A stretch of 64,000 bases of DNA from Variovorax paradoxus (GTDB taxonomy: Bacteria > Pseudomonadota > Gammaproteobacteria > Burkholderiales > Burkholderiaceae_C), in contig NZ_CP091716.1 of NCBI RefSeq assembly GCF_022009635.1, forward strand, positions 2,123,001-2,187,000, in the 5' to 3' direction. This document shows positions 8,526 through 18,368 of this stretch, one piece after another (positions within the stretch are counted from its first letter, which is position 1; each line of letters begins with the position of its first letter). The notes beneath the pieces were generated by a model. It saw only the letters and a program-made list of their open reading frames with translations. It did no database searches and was not told where the DNA came from. Position numbers and translations under genes: made by a program.

Positions 8526-8748
8526 AAATGCTCCGAATCAGGCGGAGAGGCTCTCGAAAAATCTGAAAATAATTCTAAAGTGCCAAAAAGTAACGCATTT
8601 GAGGCGGATTCTCGCAAGAACTGAGACGCACGGTCAAGACCGTTTGTCATACGAAAGCAATCTTGGGGGTGACGTGGTTGCAGGGCCACGCGGAGACTCC
8701 GAGCCAGGGGGTCTCGCAGATTTCCACCCTTCTCGAGCGAGCGCCCAC
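8526..8748. promoter_or_regulatory. AT-rich divergent promoter region with a 14-base palindrome
   Basis: Between the AraC gene (leftward) and the LuxR-type gene (rightward). Positions about 8550-8600 are much more AT-rich than the surroundings. A perfect palindrome, ACGGTCAAGACCGT, lies at 8630-8643, roughly mid-way, and is a candidate operator for either regulator. No exact promoter hexamers could be fixed. Confidence 0.45.
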
Positions 8749-9324
8749 ATGCTGTCCAATAAAAAGACGAAGAGGATCCCCACCGAGCCGATGTCGATGC
8801 GCGAGGGTCAGCGCGGCACCGAGCCGGCCGCGCTGTCCATGGCCGCGCAGGCACTGTATGCGGATTCGGTGGCGGCGGCGAGCGCCGTGGGTTCGCTGTT
8901 TTCCGAGGCCAACGAGGTCGAGCTGGCCTTCCTGATGCGGCTGGTTTCGGAGGGCGATACGGCGACCGCGTTGCGGATCGCGCGGCGGATTCTGGATCCA
9001 CGCCGGATGCCCGAGACAGGTGCGGTGGCAGAAGTGGCGCCGACGCCGGCGCCCGCCAAGCCGAGGCGCATGCGCAACCTGCAGCCGCCGGGCCTGGACC
9101 GGGCGCGGTCTTCGCTGTCTCCGCGCGAGCTGAAGGTGCTGCGGATGGTGTCCCAGGGCCTGAGCAACCGGCAGATCGCGGAGACCAGCTACCGCTCGCT
9201 CCACACGGTCGATGCGCAGGTCAAGAACATCTACCGCAAGCTGGCGGTGAAGTCGCGCGCACAGGCGGTGCGCGAAGGCATGCAAAGGGGCCTGCTCGAC
9301 CCGGAGGCCCGGGGTAGCGCCTGA
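8749..9324 (+). CDS. LuxR-type HTH regulator
   Basis: A 191-residue protein with a C-terminal LuxR/GerE DNA-binding domain (about 120-185): LSPRELKVLRMVSQGLSNRQ, IAETSYRSLHTVDAQVKNIY and RKLAVKSRAQAV. The N-terminal half is a short, mostly helical region (ALSMAAQALYADSVAAASAV, LAFLMRLVSEGD) with neither a receiver nor an autoinducer domain that I recognise, joined by an Ala/Pro-rich linker. An open frame extends upstream to 8470, but that part overlaps the AraC gene start and the AT-rich promoter region, so the ATG at 8749 is preferred. The target is unknown. The helical N terminus may serve dimerisation or partner binding. Confidence 0.75.
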   Translation: MLSNKKTKRIPTEPMSMREGQRGTEPAALSMAAQALYADSVAAASAVGSLFSEANEVELAFLMRLVSEGDTATALRIARRILDPRRMPETGAVAEVAPTPAPAKPRRMRNLQPPGLDRARSSLSPRELKVLRMVSQGLSNRQIAETSYRSLHTVDAQVKNIYRKLAVKSRAQAVREGMQRGLLDPEARGSA

Positions 9325-9334
9325 GCGAAGGCGC

Positions 9335-9682
9335 CTACGGCTGCTTCTTGCAGTCGCCGCCGACCGACACGGTGCCGTCCTTGCATTCGGTGAGGATCGG
9401 CTCGCTGCTCGAAGATGATGGCGAACCCGCGGCCGCGGGAACGCCCTCCCGCATGGGGCCCACGTCGCGCTCGTACACGACCTTCTTGCTGCCGAGTTCG
9501 CAGCTGCCCACGACCTGGCCGGCCGCCGTTGCATTGGCATCGACGACCGTGACGGTGAAGCGCGCGACACCGGCCGCGGCGATCTTCGATTCGATCCGGG
9601 TGCGCAGCGCTTCGCAGTCTTCGGCGCCGTGGGCGGCACCTGCGAAGGCCAGCATGAGAGAAATCAGCAGACGGTATTTCAT
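9335..9682 (-). CDS. Small secreted DUF1161 protein
   Basis: A 115-residue periplasmic protein. Residues 1-19 form a signal peptide (MKYRLLISLMLAFAGAAHGA), followed by the DUF1161 core with two paired-cysteine sites: EDCEALRTRIESKIAAAGV and VGSCELGSKKVVYER. A Ser-rich linker leads to a second Cys pair (LTECKDGTVSVGGDCKKQ). No function is known to me for the family. It lies downstream of icd on the same strand, separated by 118 bases that hold competing hairpins, so it may or may not be read from the icd promoter. Confidence 0.8.
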   Translation of the reverse strand: MKYRLLISLMLAFAGAAHGAEDCEALRTRIESKIAAAGVARFTVTVVDANATAAGQVVGSCELGSKKVVYERDVGPMREGVPAAAGSPSSSSSEPILTECKDGTVSVGGDCKKQP

Positions 9683-9724
9683 GGGGAGCCTGCCTGGAAG
9701 AGGTGAGGGGGCGGACAGTCTATT

Positions 9725-9776
9725 GCCGTCCCTCACGCTCGGCGAGTGAGCCGGGGACGGCGCTTGCCGCCGTCCC
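9725..9776. repeat. Three-arm competing hairpins between icd and the DUF1161 gene
   Basis: GCCGTCCC (9725-9732), GGGACGGC (9754-9761) and GCCGTCCC again (9769-9776). The middle arm can pair with either neighbour but not both; a CTCAC/GTGAG pair lies inside the longer hairpin. The position is downstream of icd and upstream of the DUF1161 gene on the minus strand. A terminator or attenuator-like role is possible, but there is no T-run. Confidence 0.5.
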
Positions 9777-9800
9777 GTGGCTCATCGCTTCGTCAGCGCA

Positions 9801-12038
<2,238 letters not shown>

Positions 12039-12073
12039 GCGCTTGCGTCCGTAAATCCTGGGTTGTCGGGTGG

Positions 12074-12102
12074 CGTGAACTTCAGGGATGAATCAGTTCA
12101 CG
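12074..12102. promoter_or_regulatory. Inverted repeat upstream of icd
   Basis: CGTGAACT (12074-12081) and AGTTCACG (12095-12102), perfect 8-base arms with a 13-base spacer. It lies 36-64 bases before the icd start codon, so it could be an operator or a leader hairpin. Function is unknown. Confidence 0.4.
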
Positions 12103-12172
12103 AGGTGGCGATTGTCGCCGGGCGGAAGGGGGGTGGCCGATCCGGGGTGCGATCTCCCCGCAGCAGGCTCTG

Positions 12173-12817
12173 TCAATCCAGCGGCAGAGCGATGGTAGCG
12201 GCCAGCGGCACGGTGTCGATCCGCGCCGCGCTGGCGACCAGAACGGCCCTGCGCTCCTGCGCCGCCACGCCCGTGAGCGCCTGCCAGAGACAGCGGGTCG
12301 AGCCGGCGTCGAGCCCGGCCGTGGGCTCGTCGAGCAGAACCAGCGGCCGGCCCGAGGCGAGCCCGGCCGCCATCCAGACCTTGCGCCGGGAGCCGGTGGA
12401 CAGCATGAACAGCTTCTTGTCGAGGTGCGGCTCGAGCGAAAAGCCGTCGGCCAGCGCCTGCCAGGCGGCGGGGTCGAAGCCGGTGTCGCCCTCGGTCAGC
12501 TGCCGCGTGCACTCGCGGGCGGTGAGCTGGTCGAAGCGGTCGGTGGTCGGGTCGACGAAGAAGACCTGGCGCCGGTAGGCCTCGGGCGAGGCGTCCAGGC
12601 GCGTGCCGGCCACCGTCAGCCGGCCGCCGCCGGCTGGCAGCACGCCAGCGATCACCTGGAGCAGGGCCGACTTGCCGGCGCCGGTGTCGCCATGAAGCAG
12701 CGTCACGCCGGGGCCGATCGAGGCGGTCCAACCGGATGCGATGGCGCTCTGGCCGGGGTAGGCGAAGCCGATGTCCTGCAGCTGCAGGATGGGTGGGAAG
12801 GGTGGGGTGGTGTTCAC
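12173..12817 (-). CDS. ABC transporter ATP-binding protein without an adjacent permease
   Basis: A 214-residue ATPase. Walker A is GDTGAGKS at 43-50, Walker B is LVLLDEPTAGLD, and the signature motif reads LSTGSRRKVWMAA, a variant of LSGGQ seen in some ABC-2/CcmA-like ATPases. No membrane partner lies on either side. The family-typical start is a GTG at 12817 (NTTPPFPPILQLQDI); an ATG far upstream at 13027 would run through the neighbouring divergent gene. The divergent secreted-protein gene starts 24 bases away, so their promoters must overlap the coding ends. The substrate is unknown, and a tied-in permease elsewhere in the genome is the likeliest explanation. Confidence 0.82.
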   Translation of the reverse strand: MNTTPPFPPILQLQDIGFAYPGQSAIASGWTASIGPGVTLLHGDTGAGKSALLQVIAGVLPAGGGRLTVAGTRLDASPEAYRRQVFFVDPTTDRFDQLTARECTRQLTEGDTGFDPAAWQALADGFSLEPHLDKKLFMLSTGSRRKVWMAAGLASGRPLVLLDEPTAGLDAGSTRCLWQALTGVAAQERRAVLVASAARIDTVPLAATIALPLD

Positions 12818-12841
12818 GGCCCGGGTTTTACCATCGGCCCC

Positions 12842-13642
12842 ATGAAGAAAATGCCTATTGCCGCGGTGCTGCTGGCTGCACTGCCGTTCGCGGCGCCCGC
12901 CGTTGCCGCGCCGGCGGCGCAGGTGCTCGTGGAGGTCAAGCAGCCCGAGTCGGTCGATGCCGACTGGCGTGCCCACCTGTGCGCGCTGCTGCCCCAGCCC
13001 TGCGATGCCGCCGCGCTGACGCTCCATCGTCCTCGCGGTGGCGCACCGGGCGACTACGTGGTGCTGTCGCAGGCGCCGCTTGCCCTCGGCCGGCTGAAGC
13101 GCGCGGCGGACGCCACGGAATGGAAGCTTGATCGCTTGTACGACTTCACCGGGTACGCCGGCTCGGTCAAGGAAGGCGAGGCAGGCAACGGCGAGGTCCA
13201 GCGCACGCTCGCGCCGGCGCTCTATCCGCTGGCCGACGGGCGCTGGGCCGTGGCTGTGCTGCAGCGCCAGTTCGAGAGCTACTCGGGCGGCGGCGCGTCG
13301 TTCTCCACCGCCGACTTCGTGCCGCTCGACGCCGAGCCCGCGTCCGCCAAGGCCGCGTACGAGGGCATTCCCTTCTCATGCAGCAAGATGATCCGCGCCT
13401 GCTTCACCGAGAAGGAATACAAGACCTCGAAGCATTGCCATGAAGAAAGCAACGGCAGCCTGCGCATCGCCTACGGCGAGCCCGCAAAGACCGGCGGCCC
13501 TTACGGCTGGCAGTTCACCTGGCTGCAGAGCGATTGGGCGGCGCATGTGCCGGCCAGCGCCACCGTCAACACGCGCTCGCGCTTTTCCGGCGACGGCAGC
13601 GGTGGAGGCTCGGCCGACTTCTGCGGCGGCGGGCCGCAATAG
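12842..13642 (+). CDS. Secreted protein of unknown function
   Basis: A 266-residue protein with a clean signal peptide (MKKMPIAAVLLAALPFAAPA, cleavage near residue 23). The mature part has four or more cysteines (LCALLPQPCDAA, CSKMIRACF, KHCHEE) and a Gly/Ser-rich tail ending DFCGGGPQ, suggesting disulfides in the periplasm. I do not recognise a domain. The start ATG at 12842 was chosen because the signal peptide begins there; a much longer open frame upstream is antisense to the ABC ATPase. It is divergent from that ATPase gene and convergent with the CynX-like transporter gene. Confidence 0.65.
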   Translation: MKKMPIAAVLLAALPFAAPAVAAPAAQVLVEVKQPESVDADWRAHLCALLPQPCDAAALTLHRPRGGAPGDYVVLSQAPLALGRLKRAADATEWKLDRLYDFTGYAGSVKEGEAGNGEVQRTLAPALYPLADGRWAVAVLQRQFESYSGGGASFSTADFVPLDAEPASAKAAYEGIPFSCSKMIRACFTEKEYKTSKHCHEESNGSLRIAYGEPAKTGGPYGWQFTWLQSDWAAHVPASATVNTRSRFSGDGSGGGSADFCGGGPQ

Positions 13643-13654
13643 GCGGCAAAAAGG

Positions 13655-14971
13655 TCAGGCGCCGCGCGGCACAGTCACCGCGCCCACGTGCTTGGTGCGC
13701 CCCGCGCCGAGGCCCGCGATCACCAGCGCGATGCCCAGGCCGATGAACAGCCACGACGAAGCGCGAAAGCTCCCCGTCCATCCGTGCAGCAGCCCGGCCA
13801 CCAGCGGGCCGAAGGCCGCCACCATGTAGCCCACGCCTTGCGCCATGCCCGACAGGTGCGCGGCCACGTGCGAATCGGGCGAACGCAGCACGATCATGGT
13901 GAGCGCCAGCGCGAAGGTGCCCCCCTGCGCAATGCCCAGCAGAACCGCCCACAGCCACACGCCGCCCAGCGGCGCGAACAGCATCGCCAGCATGGCCGCG
14001 ACGGTGAGCATCGCCAGCGCCACGGCCAGCCCGCGCTGGTTGCGCAGCTTCACCGCCAGCGCCGGCACCACGAGGCAGGTCACCACCTGCGTCATGACCG
14101 ACAGCGACACCACGTAGCCCGCCGTCTCGCTGCCGAGTCCGCGCTCGCGCAGGATCGGCGCGAGCCAGCCCATCACGATGTAGGCCAGGGCGGACTGCAG
14201 CCCCATGAAGAAGGTGACCTGCCAGGCCAGCCGGTCGCGCCACAGCCCGCGCACCGTGAAGCCCGATTCGCTCGCCACCGGCCTGACCGGCAGCGCCTGC
14301 GGCGCCCAGACCAGCGTGACCACCGCTGCGGGCAGCGCCCACATGGCCAGTGCCATGGTCCAGCCGCCGCCCAGCGCATGCTCGATGGGCACCGTAAGGC
14401 CCGCCGCGCTGGCGGCACCGCCGCACACCGCCATGGTGTAGAGGCCCATCATCAGCGCCGCCTGCTTCGCGAAGTCGCGCTTGACCAGCCCCGACAGCAG
14501 CACGTTCGACACCGCGATGCCGCTGCCCGCGATGGCCGACGCCAGGAACAGCAGCGGGATGTTGCCGGTGCCGCGCAGCATCGTGCCCAGCAGGATCAGC
14601 ACCATGCAGCCGAGCAGCGTGCGCTCGGTGCCGAAGCGGCGTCCGAGCCCGGGCGCCAGCGGCGCGAACACGCCGAGGCAGACGATCGGCAGCGTGGTCA
14701 GCAGGCTCGCGGCGGTGGCCGACAGGCCCGTGGCCTTGATGATTTCCGGTAGCACCACCGAGAGGCTGGCGAACACCGGCCGCAGGTTGAACGCGATCAG
14801 CACCACGCTCGCGCCGAGCAGGATGCGCCGGCCCAGGTTGGGGGTGGGCGTGGGGAGCGGCGCGGGCCTGTTGTCGGCCTCGGTGTCGATCAACAGGTCT
14901 TCGGTGGCGCCGGGTTGCGCGGGCTGCGTACGTTGAACGGTGGCGTCGCGCGTGATGGCTGCGGCGCTCAT
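13655..14971 (-). CDS. CynX/NimT-type MFS transporter
   Basis: A 438-residue, 12-helix transporter. The NLRPVFASLSVVLPEI segment at the end of helix 1 is the mark of the cyanate-porter (CynX/NimT/YeaN) branch of MFS; helix 4 to 6 signatures such as GSGIAVSNVLLSGLVKRDF and GLYTMAVCGGAA also match. Members include a nitroimidazole exporter and CynX, so the substrate is open. A roughly 45-residue cytoplasmic N-terminal extension precedes helix 1. It overlaps the upstream GntR gene by 4 bases (ATGA), so the two are translationally coupled and the regulator probably controls the pair. It is not next to cynS. Confidence 0.85.
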   Translation of the reverse strand: MSAAAITRDATVQRTQPAQPGATEDLLIDTEADNRPAPLPTPTPNLGRRILLGASVVLIAFNLRPVFASLSVVLPEIIKATGLSATAASLLTTLPIVCLGVFAPLAPGLGRRFGTERTLLGCMVLILLGTMLRGTGNIPLLFLASAIAGSGIAVSNVLLSGLVKRDFAKQAALMMGLYTMAVCGGAASAAGLTVPIEHALGGGWTMALAMWALPAAVVTLVWAPQALPVRPVASESGFTVRGLWRDRLAWQVTFFMGLQSALAYIVMGWLAPILRERGLGSETAGYVVSLSVMTQVVTCLVVPALAVKLRNQRGLAVALAMLTVAAMLAMLFAPLGGVWLWAVLLGIAQGGTFALALTMIVLRSPDSHVAAHLSGMAQGVGYMVAAFGPLVAGLLHGWTGSFRASSWLFIGLGIALVIAGLGAGRTKHVGAVTVPRGA

Positions 14972-15666
14972 GCCGTGCCCAGCGCCAGCGCGTTGATCAT
15001 CGGCGCCATGAAGGCGCGCACCGCCGCGGCGGCGACATCGGGGTCGCGGCTCGCGATGCCTTCGATGATGGAGCGGTGCGCGGCCTCGTCGGGCTCGGGC
15101 AGCACGGTGCCCAGGGTGCTGACGATCGTTTCCTTGATGTAGCCGGTGATGAAGCGGCAGGTCTCGGCCAGCGCGAGGTTGCCCGATACGTCGACGATGG
15201 CTAGGTGAAAAGCCAGGTCGCGTTCGATGAAGCTGGCGCCGTCGTCGCTCTCGTCGGGCACGCCGCGCTTGTCGAGCAGCGTGTTCAGCCGGCGCAGGTC
15301 CTTGGCCGTGTGGCGCACCGCGGCGAGCCGGGCCGCCTCGACCTCGAGCGCGCGGCGCACTTCGAACTGGTCGCGCAGGCTGGCGCGGCGCATTTTCTGC
15401 AGGCTGGAAGAGGGGTCGAAGCCGGAACGCACATAGGTGCCTGAACCCTGGCGCACTTCGAGCAGGCCGCGCGACACCAGCGTCTTGACCGCCTCGCGCA
15501 CCGTGCCGCGGCTCACGCCCAGCAGCAGGGCGAGTTGAGGCTCGATGGGAATTCGGCTGCCGACAGCCCAGCGGCCGCCGGAGATTTCGGCGCGGATGCT
15601 TTCGGCGGCGGCGTCCGCCAGGGAGGTGCGAGGGGCTTGAGCAAGCATCTGAAAGGGCCTATTCAT
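14968..15666 (-). CDS. GntR-family regulator, FadR (FCD) subgroup
   Basis: A 232-residue regulator. The winged helix (about 15-80) shows SIRAEISGGRWAVGSRIP, LALLLGVSRGTVREAVKTL and VRQGSGTYV. The C-terminal FCD ligand domain carries the usual acid/His set: FEVRRALEVEAARLAA, DLAFHLAIVDVSGN and AAHRSIIEGIASRD. FCD proteins often bind carboxylates through a metal held by these residues. It is coupled to the CynX-like gene and divergent from a LysR gene. A short CAATGATTG palindrome abuts its start codon. The start at 15666 is the first in frame; a start a few codons later is possible. Confidence 0.88.
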   Translation of the reverse strand: MNRPFQMLAQAPRTSLADAAAESIRAEISGGRWAVGSRIPIEPQLALLLGVSRGTVREAVKTLVSRGLLEVRQGSGTYVRSGFDPSSSLQKMRRASLRDQFEVRRALEVEAARLAAVRHTAKDLRRLNTLLDKRGVPDESDDGASFIERDLAFHLAIVDVSGNLALAETCRFITGYIKETIVSTLGTVLPEPDEAAHRSIIEGIASRDPDVAAAAVRAFMAPMINALALGTA

Positions 15667-15995
15667 TCAATGATTGGACGAATTTTGCCCGCTGCGCAAA
15701 GCCCGGGCCAGGAGCGCGGTGGTTGCTCGCTTTCGCGGCGCGCGACTGTCTGACCCTTGTTCGCTCGATTGTGCAAGCTGGATTCGAAGATTTGCAGCAA
15801 AAAGGTGAACTTTTCCCCACCTTCACGAAACGTTGATTCGAACGTTACCAATTGTCTGTGAGCTGCCGGAAAATGAAACTAAAGGTCACTTATGAATCTT
15901 TAAGTTGCTTTGCTCGGCGTTCGGCCCTCCCGCCGGCACGCCTCTGGGGAGCGCCCCGGGAGAGAACAGGAAAAACGGATCACGTCGAATCTGAA
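15667..15995. promoter_or_regulatory. Divergent promoter region between GntR and LysR genes
   Basis: No gene seen in 329 bases. Motifs: CAATGATTG at 15668-15676 next to the GntR start; AAGGTG (15802-15807) inverted with CACCTT (15818-15823); two AACGTT palindromes at 15829-15834 and 15841-15846, 12 bases apart; GATTCGAA repeated at 15781-15788 and 15835-15842. The stretch 15780-15905 is AT-richer than its surroundings and probably carries both promoters. Which site serves which regulator is not resolved. Confidence 0.5.
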
Positions 15996-16889
15996 ATGAA
16001 GGACTTTTCTTTGTCGGACGTGCGGCTGTTCACGAAAGCCGCGCAGTTGGGAGGACTGACCCCCGCCGCCGATGTGCTGAACGTACCCAAGGCCTCCGCC
16101 TCGCGCCAGCTCCAGCGGCTGGAAGCCACGGTGGGCCATCTGCTGCTGCACCGCGGCTCCACGCGCTTCGCGCTGACCGAGGAGGGGCGCGAATTCCTGG
16201 TGGCGGCGCAGCATGTGCTGACCATCCTGGACGACGTCATGCTCAACCTGTCTTCCGGCGGCGACGCGGTGACGGGCCGGCTGCGCATCGTGGTGCCGCA
16301 CTACTACGGCAGGGAGCTGCTCATGAGCCATCTGCCGCCGTTCATGACAGCCCATCCGCGGCTCGAAGTGGTGGTCGAGACCGGCAACGACCGCGCGGAC
16401 CTGTTCCGCGACGAGGCCGACGTGGCCATTCGCCGCGGGCGAGACGGCTGCGACGAACTCGTGGCGCGTCACCTGAAAGACGAGCCGCTGATGCTGTGCG
16501 CCGCGCCCGACTACCTGGCGCCGCACCCGGCCATCGAGAACCTGCAGGACTTTTCACGGCATGTGTTCCTGACCACCGGCGAGGAGCGGCGCAAGCGGGA
16601 GGTGAACCTCGCGACCCTCGACAAGACCCACCGCATTCGCGTGGAGAGCGTGTTCCAGTCGGACGACCTCGAGTTGATCCTGCAACTGGCGCTGTCGGCC
16701 CGCGGCATTGCCCTGGTGCCGGTGTCGCTGGCGCAACCGCAGTTGGACATGGGGCTGCTGCTGCCGGTGCTGCCGCAAGTGAAGCTGAAGCCGCAGGAAA
16801 TCAACCTGGTCTATCTGCCGTCGCGCCGCAATTCCCCGAAGATCAAGACCTTCGTCGACTACGTCCTGAGCATCTTCAGGTCGTTCTAG
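15996..16889 (+). CDS. LysR-family regulator
   Basis: A 297-residue LysR-type regulator. The N-terminal helix-turn-helix reads LSDVRLFTKAAQLGGLTPAA, VLNVPKASASRQLQRLE; the linker and effector domain (about 90-295) include GRLRIVVPHYYGRELLMSHL and VAIRRGRDG, the look of the CrgA/DmlR-like subgroup. The ATG at 15996 gives the standard length and N terminus; an open frame from 15852 adds 48 residues with no family likeness, through the putative operators. No strong ribosome-binding site precedes it. It is divergent from the GntR-transporter pair and convergent with the TPM-domain gene. Target unknown. Confidence 0.86.
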   Translation: MKDFSLSDVRLFTKAAQLGGLTPAADVLNVPKASASRQLQRLEATVGHLLLHRGSTRFALTEEGREFLVAAQHVLTILDDVMLNLSSGGDAVTGRLRIVVPHYYGRELLMSHLPPFMTAHPRLEVVVETGNDRADLFRDEADVAIRRGRDGCDELVARHLKDEPLMLCAAPDYLAPHPAIENLQDFSRHVFLTTGEERRKREVNLATLDKTHRIRVESVFQSDDLELILQLALSARGIALVPVSLAQPQLDMGLLLPVLPQVKLKPQEINLVYLPSRRNSPKIKTFVDYVLSIFRSF

Positions 16890-16895
16890 CAGGGG

Positions 16896-18368
16896 CTACC
16901 AGCTGCCGGAAGCACCGCCGCCGCTGCTGGAGCCGCCGCCGCTGTCAGAGGACGAGGAACTGCTGTCCGACGAACTGCTGCTGCTGCTGCTCGAGGAACT
17001 GCTGCTCCAGCCGCTGTCGCTGTCGTCGTCGTCTCCGTTGCCGCTGCCGCCGCCGGTGGCGGGAAAGAAGCCGAACACCAGCGCGATGAAGCTCACGAGC
17101 GCCATCACGAGCCAGATTTCGTCAGGGTCCGGGCCCGGGCGCAGTTGCACGAACGCGAAACCGATGACGCCCGTCACCAGCGCCAGTCGCACCATGAAGC
17201 CCAGCACGCCGCGCTGCCAATGGACGCGCACGCCCACCACGATCGCCGCAATGCCGATGGCGATGAAGCCGGCGACGAACACGCCCGCGATGATCAACGG
17301 CACCTTGTCGGCGCCCAGGTAGAAGCCGAGCGCGATGAGCCCCGCGATCGCCAGCGCGATGCAGATGAACACATAGCGCGCGGTCTTGAACCGGCCCGAC
17401 AGGTAGCCGACCCCGTACATGAAGCCGACCGGCATGAAGAGGATGAACGGCATCGCGAGGTTCATCAGCGCCAGCGTCGCGGCCACCGGGCCGGCCGCGA
17501 GCAGGCCCAGCACGGTCGGCCAGCGCCGCCGCGCCGGCGAGGCGGGCTCGGTCTTCAGGTCGGCCCAGAGAGCGCCTTCGCGCTGTGCCCGATGCGCGTC
17601 CATGCGCCGGCCTTTCCGTCCCCGCTTGCCGGTGCCGTGCGACACCACGCGCGGCGCGACAGGGCGAGGCCGGCTGCCGTGCCACACGCCCACGCCGATG
17701 GTCCAGAGCATCACCGCGAGCAAGGCCAGGTTGATGCGCGACTGGCTGGATTCGGTCGAGAACGCATCGATCACGCGGTGCAGCGGCGACGATTCCTCGT
17801 TGCGCGGTTCGGCCGGCGGCTCTTCTTCCACCGCCTGCAGCTGAGGCGCGCTGATCAGCTGCGACAGCGACTGCACCGCGGCCTTCACGCCGCCCGCGAA
17901 GTCGCCCTGGCGAAAGCGCGGCGTCATCTCGCCGTCGATGATGCGGGCCGCCTGGATGTCGGTGATGCGGCCTTCCAGGCCCGTGCCCACCTCGATGCGC
18001 ATGCGGCGGTCCTTGAGCGCAACCAGCAGCAGCACGCCGTCGTTCTCGTCCTTGCGGCCGAGCTTCCACTGCGCGAAGACGCGCGTGGCGAACTGCTCGA
18101 TCGAGTCTTCGCCCGTGGTCGGCACGATCAGCACCGCCAACTGGGCCTGCGTGAGCTGCTCGATGACGGAGATGTCGTAGCGCAGCGAGCTGGCGTCGTC
18201 GGCGCTCAGCGTTTTCGTGAGGTCGACCACGCGCGAACTCATCGCGGGCACGGGCACCGGCTTGGCCTGCGCGGGAAGGCCCAGCGCGAACGCCATGGCC
18301 ATCAGCAACATCAAGGCGACCTGGCGAAGCCAGCCGTGCGCAGCGGAATTCGGCAAGGCCGTCCTCAT
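16896..18368 (-). CDS. TPM-domain (YgcG-type) membrane protein with a Ser/Gly tail
   Basis: A 490-residue envelope protein. A signal peptide (to about residue 35, FALGLPAQA) leads into a TPM domain (about 40-175): VVDLTKTLSADDASSL, LAVLIVPTTGEDSIEQFATR, NDGVLLLVALKDRRMRIEVG and DIQAARIIDGEMTPRFRQGDF. Then come a membrane helix near 220, a positively charged loop, four to five more helices, and an acidic stretch. The last 60 residues are nearly all Ser and Gly, ending GGGASGSW, as in YgcG-like proteins. It overlaps the end of pbpC by 4 bases, so it is translated with it. TPM proteins have been tied to repair and phosphatase-like roles, but none is proven here. Confidence 0.85.
   Translation of the reverse strand: MRTALPNSAAHGWLRQVALMLLMAMAFALGLPAQAKPVPVPAMSSRVVDLTKTLSADDASSLRYDISVIEQLTQAQLAVLIVPTTGEDSIEQFATRVFAQWKLGRKDENDGVLLLVALKDRRMRIEVGTGLEGRITDIQAARIIDGEMTPRFRQGDFAGGVKAAVQSLSQLISAPQLQAVEEEPPAEPRNEESSPLHRVIDAFSTESSQSRINLALLAVMLWTIGVGVWHGSRPRPVAPRVVSHGTGKRGRKGRRMDAHRAQREGALWADLKTEPASPARRRWPTVLGLLAAGPVAATLALMNLAMPFILFMPVGFMYGVGYLSGRFKTARYVFICIALAIAGLIALGFYLGADKVPLIIAGVFVAGFIAIGIAAIVVGVRVHWQRGVLGFMVRLALVTGVIGFAFVQLRPGPDPDEIWLVMALVSFIALVFGFFPATGGGSGNGDDDDSDSGWSSSSSSSSSSSSSDSSSSSSDSGGGSSSGGGASGSW

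Noticed and set aside
13655..14971. Calling the transporter cynX, partner of cynS
   Set aside because: The sequence is of the CynX/NimT branch, but it is 9 kb from cynS and under a GntR-type regulator, so cyanate transport is not supported by context.
16920..17030. CTG-type trinucleotide repeats as a phase-variable tract
   Set aside because: They encode the Ser/Gly tail expected of YgcG-like proteins and are interrupted; no frameshift or out-of-frame start is seen.
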